64,000 nt of DNA from Clavaria fumosa (taxonomy: Eukaryota; Basidiomycota; Agaricomycetes; Agaricales; Clavariaceae): positions 1,550,001 through 1,614,000 of the forward strand of contig OX637794.1 of the NCBI GenBank assembly GCA_951802425.1, read 5' to 3'. The stretch's first letter is position 1; each line of letters opens with the position of its first letter. A model generated the notes under the pieces. That model saw only the letters and a list, made by a program, of their open reading frames with translations. It had not been told where the DNA came from and did not search any database. Both the position numbers and the translations under genes were made by a program. Shown here piece by piece: positions 56,300 through 64,000 of this stretch.

Positions 56300-57772
56300 A
56301 TGTCGTCAATTGCCCTCGGCTCTAACGACGACGACGCGGTTGCTCGTCAAGACCTCGACATCATCGGTGCCTTCACAGAGTTCTTTGACTCATCGACCTG
56401 TGTCCACAAAGGTCTTTGTCCTGTAACGAAGATACGCCACCAGCAGCTCGATGTACTGCCCCCGCAGAGCCACTCGCTCTACTTTGAGCAGCATGGCACT
56501 GGTCCAGAAAAACTGCTCTTCATCACCGGGTGCGTCCCTTCCGAAACGAAACGGTCGACGGCGGCCGGCTAGCTAAAGCGGATATCGTTCGCAGACTGAA
56601 CAGCAGCATGTTTGGCTGGAAGGAACAAGTAGATTACTTCGGAAGCCACGGCGGCTACTCTGTCCTTGTTTTCGACAATAGAGGCGTCGGGAACAGTGCG
56701 ACTCCCAAAGGCCCATATACGTGTGTAGTCGTCTTGTCGCTGATTATTCCATGCCGGCTGACGCGTTAGCAGCACGAGTGGCATGGCGGAGGACGTCATT
56801 GTGCTTTTAGATTCGATCGGTTGGACAGAGCCGCGCAGTGTTCACGTAGTAGGCATGTCTCTTGGAGGCATGATCGCGCAAGGTAGATGTTGTGTGCATT
56901 GTTACACCAATGAGAACAACAACATATTTCTATCTCATCAGAGCTGGCGACCAGGATACCCGATCGTATAATATCCCTCATGTTGGCCGTGACCACGCCT
57001 GGTGGAAGAGTATGGAATAACTTTCCATCCGTTTGTTTTCTTCGTTTCGTATTACACGATTGAAAAGATGACTTAAACGTCTCATTTTTAGTGGAGAGGA
57101 GTCGTTGCCTTAACGAGGCTCGTGACTTGCTACCGGAATTCATCTGTTTTTGACTGATCAAATGATAGATTGCTAGCCGTGTCGGATCCAGCCATCAAGA
57201 TACCCATTCTTCTAGACGTGTCGTACCCCGCTTCCTGGCTTGATGCACCTGCAAACAATGACAAGAAAGGGAGAACAAATCGACAAGTGCAAACAGAAGT
57301 GCGCCTCCGTTTTTGTTCAGGCAATTCAAGTATCATTCTGAGGCGTTTCCTGACCGCGTGGTAGCTCTACCGGCACCGCATAGCGTCCACCAGGCGCCAG
57401 ACCCTGGTCGGATCCGTGTCCCAGATGTGTGCCGCGCTCACGCACTATGTGTCACCTGTGCGCCTGCGGAGTATCGCGCTCGACGTATCGAGGGTGACAG
57501 TGGTCACGGGAGACGAAGACTGGATGGTGCATCCGAGTGGGAGCGAGCGGGTCTGGGAGGCGCTTGTCGGCGAGGACGCTCGCACTGAGGTAGGGAGGAA
57601 GGTTCTGGCGTTCGGGGGCGTCCTTGGGAACGTGGAGCTGGTCAGGTGGGAGGGGACGGGCCATCCGATACATCTTCAGTGGCCTGAGAGGTTCAACGAG
57701 TTGCTCGAGCGGATGGTCAAGGATGCAAGAGAGATAATTGACGCGATAGATGCCACGACCCAGGATATTTAA
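56300..57772 (+). CDS. Alpha/beta hydrolase, second tandem copy
   Basis: Paralogue of the preceding gene with the same exon plan. ATG 56300 gives MSSIALGSNDDDAVARQDLD. Motifs are [69 protein letters not shown] and the Ser elbow VGMSLGGMIAQ. The lid exons carry LAVTTPGGRVWNNFPS, WRGVVALTR, then LAVSDPAIKIPILLDVSYPAS and [12 protein letters not shown] 57-nt intron then leads to LYRHRIASTRRQTLVGSVSQM. The acid is in VVTGDEDWMVHP and the His in WEGTGHPIHLQWPERF, with stop before 57773. The join between VVALTR and LLAVSD (about 57118-57170) has no clean GT donor in the right phase. It may use GC or may carry a small defect. Confidence 0.8.
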
Positions 57773-57999
57773 AGTATGCTCGAGCGTTCTTGCTTTTTCC
57801 TACCGTCGGTACTTTGTATGTGGATAATAATTTTTTTCTCCGCTGGTTTGACACAGAGGTGTACGATATTGGATATGCTCCCCTTGTACCAGCGATGAGC
57901 AATCCAGAACAGGCGGGTCAAATTGAAAATGGCGCCGTCCACCGACGGACGAGCGCAAGTACGACGTGGGGAATGTCTCCACATCTCTGGCCCTCCCCT

Positions 58000-58413
58000 C
58001 TAGCGCTCCTTGAGCAGTGCCTTAAACCTCCCCTTAGCGCCCTTGACGAGCGAGCCGAGAGTCTTGCTTGTGACGATGGGCTCAATGCGGAGGTTGGCGG
58101 GCCACGAACCGCGTGCCTCGCTGTCCCTTTGTCGGGCGGTCATGACGTCGATAAGCGTGCGCCGCTGCCGCTGCAGCTCGTGGAAGGAGGGCGGGGCAGG
58201 CACGATGTGGACTCTGCGCGCACTGTTGCCGCTGTCTGGGGACGCGAGAGCAGCAGCGGTTGTAGTGTTGGCGATGGCATCAGCGCCTGCTGTCGTCGAA
58301 GGGGTGGAAGAAGAGGGTGTGGGTAATGATTGAATTTGTGGTGGTGTTGGAGAGCGAGCGAGTAAGGCGGCACGGGGAATGAGCCGGACGAGGAGGGTCG
58401 GGGAGGGCTTCAT
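58000..58413 (-). CDS. Small basic protein, probably mitochondrial
   Basis: Single-exon frame of 137 residues from ATG 58413 (MKPSPTLLVRLIPRAALLARS) to TAG 58000-58002. The first 20 residues have Arg and Leu but no acidic residue, as in a mitochondrial presequence. A Ser/Thr/Pro-rich linker follows. The C-terminal 60 residues look conserved and charged: FHELQRQRRTLIDVMTARQR, then WPANLRIEPIV and SLVKGAKGRFKALLKER. I do not recognise the family. A role in mitochondrial translation or assembly is possible but not shown. It shares a 157 bp divergent promoter with HRQ1. Confidence 0.65.
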   Translation of the reverse strand: MKPSPTLLVRLIPRAALLARSPTPPQIQSLPTPSSSTPSTTAGADAIANTTTAAALASPDSGNSARRVHIVPAPPSFHELQRQRRTLIDVMTARQRDSEARGSWPANLRIEPIVTSKTLGSLVKGAKGRFKALLKER

Positions 58414-58570
58414 GAGAGTGATGGATGGAGTGCAGAGATTTTTGGAGGGCGTGATATCCACGTGACTGTCGCGGAGACTTCTGCGGTCACGCGTTGATGA
58501 CTTGGGTATAGGATGGATTTTGCAATCGTCTCTCAGTTGCACGCGGTGCTTGCTGGCAAAGCTGTTTAAG
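58414..58570. promoter_or_regulatory. Short bidirectional promoter
   Basis: The start codons of the small mitochondrial-like protein and HRQ1 are only 157 bp apart and point away from each other, so the two genes must share regulatory DNA. It contains a CACGTGAC site at about 58458-58465, an E-box-like palindrome. No TATA box is visible. Confidence 0.5.
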
Positions 58571-61500
58571 ATGAAGCGCAAGTCTGCTGCGTTGCTGACG
58601 CCTGAAGGAACCGGTGAAACGTCCTCAAAACCTCGCAAGCGGAGTCAGAAGAAGAAAGGTCCTGAATTGCTTGACACAGAGGGATGGCCGGACTATTTCA
58701 AGTCTGTGAGTCCGGCGACGGTTGATCGTCAGCTTAGAATATCGTTTCACTGAAGCCAAGTGCAAAGTTGTTCAAGGTGAGATATAATAAACGCGTGAAG
58801 GCAGGAATAAATCCCCAATGAACATGGATGTCTAGGTCTACAAGGTCCGGACACCATAGCCCTAAGACGTCTTTCTGTCTTTGTCACTGAACCAGGGAGC
58901 ACAGGCTTTGAATACAGTCCTGGCTTTTGTGTCCTCTCGCAAACATCTCGCAACCACTTTTCCTGTTGTGCGCTCCTCAGTTGAAAGGCTCCTCAAGCAA
59001 CCTTTGGAGCTCGCGAAAGTGGCAGAATTGAAGTGCGTTGGCTGGCTTTCTACGTGTTTCGTCGCCTTTCTGGTCATTTTGATGCTTGCTAAACGGTGCT
59101 TCGAACATTACCGGTAGAGCCCTTTTGCCGGACTTGATCAAGTTTTCGTATATACCTAAGAACGACGCCCGTATTAATGGGGATGCCCAGAATAATCGTA
59201 CGTCCCGTACCTTTTGGCCGTGCAATTCGGAATTCGAGCGTTACTAGTGCCCTTGACGGGCGTCCTGGAGGAAGAGGAACATGTTCTCGTTCTCGAATTC
59301 GCGGAGAGATCAAAAGGAAAGCGTGCGGACCATCCTGGGTATCTCCATGTTCTCAAATAGTGTTTGTGGTTCTGACTGACTGTATCTGTTGGCTCGGCGT
59401 GGGACACCAGTTCAGACTTCAGCAACCCACCGGCGTTGTCGCCTCTTGACGTTAAAAAGCTCGTCGAGAAACGAAACCACATGTTTTCTCAGGCGGTCAG
59501 CGAGTTGCGTAGGCTCATTTTGTGTAGCTTTTCGGATTTTGGCTGAAGGCTGTGACCAGGCTTTTGCGCGCTACCTCGCCGCCCGACGATCCGGTTGCGT
59601 TGCTCCAATCTGCTGGACATGACCACATCCCTGTTAACCCATCCTTGGTGGAGTCAGGGCGGACGTTGTCCGTCCCTTTTGGTAGCGCCCAGGCGAGCAC
59701 TGTTGTTCCTGAGTGGAAAGAGCGGCCCTCGGTGGATGATGTCATCTTGGAAATCATGGGACAGGATTGGTACAGGGAACAAATTGTCGACCGAAGAACA
59801 GTAGAGGCGAAGCCAGCGCAGTTCGGTAAAAAAAACTCAACAATAAGCGAAAATCCAGGCATCTCCTGATCCCACGTTTCTTTTTCAGCCAAGTTGGATC
59901 CACCGTTGTCGCCCACAATCGCGCAGGCTCTAAACGACTCGAGAAGGATCACCGAATTGTATGCACATCAAGTAGCTGCTCTTAGTGCCATCTCGAGAGG
60001 GCAGCACGTTATTGTCTCCACAAGCACGGCTTCTGGAAAGAGTGTCATTTACCAGGTCGTTGAACTCTTCTTTTGACTTTGGTTCCCTGCTCATTCGCTT
60101 GGATTACGTAGGTGCCCCTCCTCAGATATTTAGAAATTGACCAGAGCGCGACTGCAATCTTCATATATCCGACGAAGGTGCAATTGAAAAATCTCAGCAC
60201 ACCGTAGAAAGAGAGGAGCTCTCTGACAATTTGGCCAGGCACTTGCCCAAGACCAACGAGCAATGCTTGAACAACTGTTGTGGTCATGCTCAGGTTTGCA
60301 GCATATCAAAGTTTGCGAATCCTCTTGATTTTTGCTTGTGCCCGGCCTGAAACATGATGATGTAGGTTGCCACTTATGATGGAGATACCCCACAAGAAGA
60401 CAGAGCCGGTATGATGCCCTAACCAATCCGTTGTGGTTCTGACGCTTCTGGGAGCAGGTATTCGTGAGATATCTTCTGTCATCTTCACAAACTTCGTAAG
60501 TCTATTATGGTGGCTCGGTGGTAATCGACATGTGTCCCATACGACTGTTTTTTGCAGGACATGCTTCACGCCTCCATTCTCCCGCATGAAGAATTGTGGC
60601 GACGGTTCGTTGGAACTATATCCGTCATCCGACCAACAGACTGAAGCGCTGTCAAAGATTTTTGAGAAATTTAAAACTTGTTGCGGTGGATGAGCTGCAT
60701 TACTATAATGGCATTTTTGGATGGTAAGAGATTCATTGTTTTAATGTCTGGTTGGATCTGATTATGATACAGCCACGTTGCCCAAGTACTGCGCCGATTT
60801 AGGAGAGTATGTGCAGCGCTCGGAAGTCAGTGTCCCTTTTAACCGTATCTCAGCCAAGTGATCCAATTTCTGGGTGTAGACACACAGTTCCAGTTCGTGT
60901 CCTGCAGTGCAACCATATCGAACCCCAAGCAGCACATGAAGAATGTGTTTGGAATTGACGTCAGTAGCCCGGCCGTCTACTGCATGCTGCTCGAGCACTT
61001 AGAAGCCAGCAGGATATCGATGTCATAACGGAGGATGGAGCGCCATCCGGGAGGAAGGACTTTGTCATATGGAATCCTCCACCAATTGATACCCTGAAGC
61101 CGACGAGTATGGGACGGCGAAGTGCCATCTCTGAGGCCACCGGTTTGATGAGATATCTGATGAAGCGAGGGATACGAGTTATTCTTTTCTGCAAGGTCTG
61201 GATCATAATAACGCCTTTGCTAAGAGCTTAATGTATTTTCATAGATCAGGAAAGTCTGTGAGTTGGTGAGCTAGACATTCACGCCTTCCGTCTGTTGTCG
61301 ACTCAACGAAGATATAGGCAATGAAGACTATTCGGACAGATTTGAGCGCAGAAGGTCGCTTGGATGTGTTGGAACGAGTCATGGCGTACAGAGGAGGTTG
61401 GGCGATTAATGCCACCCGTCTCTTATTGAGCTGACCATCGTTGAGATAAGGCTACTCCCAGCAGGTTTGTTGTATTACAATTCAACTCATTATCATGTTC

Positions 61501-63558
61501 CTTAAAGCATTACAGGATCGTAGACGGATAGAACAGCAAGCTTTCTCTGGTAATCTACTTGGAGTCATAGCTACAAATGCGCTCGAGCTTGGTGTGGATA
61601 TTGGAGTCTTGGACGCCGTGATCATGCTCGGCTTTCCACTTTCGATCGCCAGTTATGTGAGTTTGTCCTTTGTGCCGCCCGACTTACGTGTGAAACATGA
61701 TCCCCTCCCTAGAGGCAACAAGCAGGCCGAGCGGGGCGCAGGGCTCGCGACGCCCTTGCTGCTCTTGTGGCCGACTCTTCGCCTATTGACCAACATTACG
61801 TTGCACATCCTCACGAGCTCTATGACACTTCCCCAGACGATATCCTCTTGGACTTGGACAGCAAAATAATCATGGAGGCTCATCTCCAGTGCGCTGCTCA
61901 GGAGATGCCACTGTCTCCAGATGATGAAGTCTACTTTGGGCCGCTGACAATGAACCTGTGCGAAACTCACCTCACAAGAGACAATGACGGATGGTAAGAC
62001 CTACCGATTTCCATGCAGAGTCACCCGGTGATCTCTTCACATCCCAGGTTCCATCCGCACCCAAAATACTTACCTTACCCTGCCAAGTTTGTCCATTTGA
62101 GAGGTGCCCCAGAGGAGAAATACGTCGTTGTTGATGTCACGAAAGAAGGATTCTCAGGAAACCCCAATATCATCCTCGAAGAAGTAGAATTTTCTCGGGC
62201 CCTGTTCGAGCTCTACGAGGGTGCTGTGGTCAGATCTTCGTTTTCTCTCATTTTCAGACGAATTTCATATTTGGCGGTCTAGTTCGTGCACCAAGGTCTC
62301 ACGTTCATTGTAAGTTGTTGATTATCCGATATTCAGTCACGATGATTGATTCAGAAACTAGGTCAAAGAACTGAGTCACGATGACAAGTTGGCCAAAGTC
62401 CTTCGAGCCGAAATCAGTTGGATCACTACCCCAAGGTAAGCCCAATTGAATAGGCCCATTCAAGTTGGCTAACGCAACAAGTCTAGAGATTTCACGTATG
62501 GTTGCTTCACCCTCACTGCAGTCGGTGCATCTCACGAAGGTCTATACAGAGACATCGACCCTGTCCGAACTCACAGGATCAGAGAGATTAAAAATTCGCC
62601 CCATCGGGCTTTCTTCGGTCGTGAGTAAATAGCAATGGCACGGGGCTCATCTGCTGAATCGTTCCGCTAGATGTAGAGGTGAAAACGGTTGTCTTCGGTG
62701 TGTTGTCTTTTGCTTAATTAAACGTACATGTACTGACAAACTGCGTAGGGTTCTATAAAATACGGTACGTGGCTCCGCTCGAGTTCCCATATGAAGCCGT
62801 GTAGATATCCGCCATACAGGAATGGCATCATCCTGGATGTCGTCGACCTGGAAACTGAACCCTGGTTGCGTGAAACCACGGGAATGTGGATTGACGTTCC
62901 TAATCCCATTCTGCGCCTGTTGATATCCAAAGGCATCAATCCCGCCGCGGCAATCCACTCCGCGGAACATGCATTCCTAAATCAATTTGCGCTAGCTGCG
63001 GACCTGAAGACAGAATGCAAGGCGCCAGAGAAGGAATACAGCACAACCGAATCAAGCAGAAAGAGGCCTGCCCGGTGAGAACATTCAAGGGCGAAGTCCT
63101 GCGCACTCATTTTGGTTAGGTTGATATTTTACGACTGCATCGGAAAGGGCGGTGGTATTGCCTCCAAAGCATTTGATCATGGTAAAACATATATACACAT
63201 ATTCTACCAACGATATTTATGACCTCTGTCTAGCACATAGCACGTTTCGTCTTGCCCATGAAGTAGTTGAGTCATGCGTGTGTGGCGATGGATGCAGTAA
63301 ATGTACGGGTTTTGTTCCTCCTCTCCTACATGGCTGACCATCAATGACCCAGGTGTTCAAAGCGCAGCATGCAAAGAAGGGAATAAGGTATGGTCCAAAA
63401 TTGGGGCACAGGTCATCCTGCAGTCCATCCTCGGCCTCGAGATAAACGAGGATGCAATCCCGATGGGGCAGGAATTCTACCCGTTCGAGACGGTCGTGGA
63501 GGCCCCGAGCGTCAAAGTTGTGGAGGGTGGCGTGACTGTGGAATTGAGTGGCAACTAG
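58571..63558 (+). CDS. HRQ1: RecQ-like DNA helicase Hrq1
   Basis: 3'-5' DNA helicase related to human RECQL4, acting in genome stability and crosslink repair in the nucleus. ATG 58571 starts a basic N-terminus (MKRKSAALLTPEGTGE). Short exons then encode PSAKLFK, VYK and ALNTVLAFVSSRKHLATTFP. Blocks before the motor are LPDLIKFSYIPKNDARI, EHVLVLEFAERSKGK and PLDVKKLVEKRNHMFSQ, with RPSVDDVILEIMGQDWYREQ. The helicase has ELYAHQVAAL, Walker A STASGKSVIYQ (about 60022), IFIYPTKALAQDQRA, TYDGDTPQEDRAG and ISSVIFTNFDMLHAS. The DExH box VDELHYY (60686), SCSATISNP, ATNALELGVDIG and QQAGRAGRRARD (61714) complete it. The C-terminal DUF1998/MZB region holds the zinc Cys in CVCGDGCSKC and SAACKEGN and ends EGGVTVELSGN, TGA 63556-63558. 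About 20 introns are needed, several bounding very short exons. I see no lesion. Confidence 0.9.
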
Positions 63559-63582
63559 CGTATGCCTTCCCACATTTAGGGG

Positions 63583-64000
63583 TCAAGCGAGCGGATCGAA
63601 GACGGCCCAAGCGGGATCACTCTTCGTCAACTTCATCGGTCCAGGATTGGGTTGTACAGGCCGCGCATTTGTGGGTGTCAACACGCTGGTCATGCTTGGT
63701 GGAGGCACCTGCTGCGGCGACATGAATTGTGAGACGGCGGGGTTCGGAAATAGTCGCGCATTTGGCACTTGAGAAAATGTGGACGAGATAGGCTGGGTTG
63801 CACTCGGGGTGATGTTGTAGTTCGGCATCGATGTAGGAGCGAGAGGTGCAAACGGCGTCGATGTAGACAGCGTTGTAAAATGTGTTCCCGAGGCGTTACC
63901 ACGGGTTTGAACGTTCGACGATGTGTGTCGTTGAGCACCCAATTTTGACGGTCGCAAAGGCGGATCAGAAGATGGCCACTTGGGAGAAGAGGGCAATGAC
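63583..64000 (-). CDS. C-terminal part of a convergent gene, cut by window edge
   Basis: An open minus-strand frame enters from the right edge and ends at a stop at 63583-63585, 24 bp from the HRQ1 stop. It is rich in Pro, Ser, Thr and Asn, with SMPNYNITPSATQPIS and a tail KSDPAWAVFDPLA. The final FDPLA and the NYNI element recall the tails of SCY1-like pseudokinases, but this is weak evidence from a disordered tail. The start and any domains lie outside the window. Confidence 0.4.
   Translation of the reverse strand, partial: SLPSSPKWPSSDPPLRPSKLGAQRHTSSNVQTRGNASGTHFTTLSTSTPFAPLAPTSMPNYNITPSATQPISSTFSQVPNARLFPNPAVSQFMSPQQVPPPSMTSVLTPTNARPVQPNPGPMKLTKSDPAWAVFDPLA

Noticed and set aside
60590..60680. 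Stop codons between LPHEELWRRF and VAVDELHYY in HRQ1
   Set aside because: Splicing from a GTTCGT donor to the TCAAAG acceptor restores LWRRFLRNLKLVAVDELHYY, as in the family.
1..64000. CRISPR arrays, bacterial operons, insertion sequences or prophage
   Set aside because: Spliceosomal introns, fungal gene families and lack of ribosome-binding-site patterns rule out a prokaryotic source. No regularly spaced repeat array is present.
1..64000. A secondary-metabolite or defence gene cluster
   Set aside because: No polyketide synthase, NRPS, terpene cyclase, P450 set or NLR-type gene is present. The transporters and hydrolases are not grouped with biosynthetic enzymes.

Overview
The window is nuclear DNA of a filamentous fungus, almost certainly a basidiomycete of the Agaricomycetes type. 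Genes are dense, lie on both strands and are cut by many 45-70 nt GT-AG introns. The products are fungal: MSS51, HIS3, RPC82, SPT16, HRQ1, BMT2, an ING/PHD protein, a fungal M13 ectopeptidase and a D-lactate dehydrogenase. I cannot name the species. Exon structures were built by hand from splice signals and protein-family conservation, so internal boundaries are less certain than gene ends.

Layout. 1-2324: no gene recognised. 2325-7288: two tandem minus-strand MFS transporters, the first with one frame break. About 7795-8150: a decayed amidoligase. 8451-10146: an M24 aminopeptidase. 10576-11440: a small proline-rich hypothetical. 11653-12138: a gamma-glutamylcyclotransferase-like pseudogene with three lesions. 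13574-15170: an ING-type chromatin reader.

15391-24964 is the most striking part. It is a large inverted duplication with arms of about 4.2 kb. Each arm carries an M13 (neprilysin-like) metallopeptidase gene and the last exon of HIS3. The 1.1 kb single-copy centre holds the HIS3 promoter and first four exons, so HIS3 is complete only by running into the right arm. The left M13 copy reads through. The right copy has a one-base frame break and an Asn to Asp change at a substrate-binding motif.

25041-35366: MSS51 (COX1 translational activator), a Cu-transporting P-type ATPase, a tetraspanin with a 4-nt microexon, and the rRNA methyltransferase BMT2. 35401-35498: an intron-containing tRNA-Met. 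35603-47226: mitochondrial D-lactate dehydrogenase, a 5'-nucleotidase-family phosphatase, a small membrane protein, a long acidic protein and RNA polymerase III subunit RPC82. 47928-57772: a metallophosphoesterase, FACT subunit SPT16 and two tandem alpha/beta hydrolases. 58000-64000: a small putative mitochondrial protein sharing a short divergent promoter with the RecQ-like helicase HRQ1, then the 3' end of a convergent gene cut by the window edge.

Most genes are unrelated housekeeping functions and I see no biosynthetic cluster. Several relics (amidoligase, cyclotransferase, MFS frame break, right M13 copy) lie in the first 25 kb, so this part of the locus seems to be losing genes faster than the rest.
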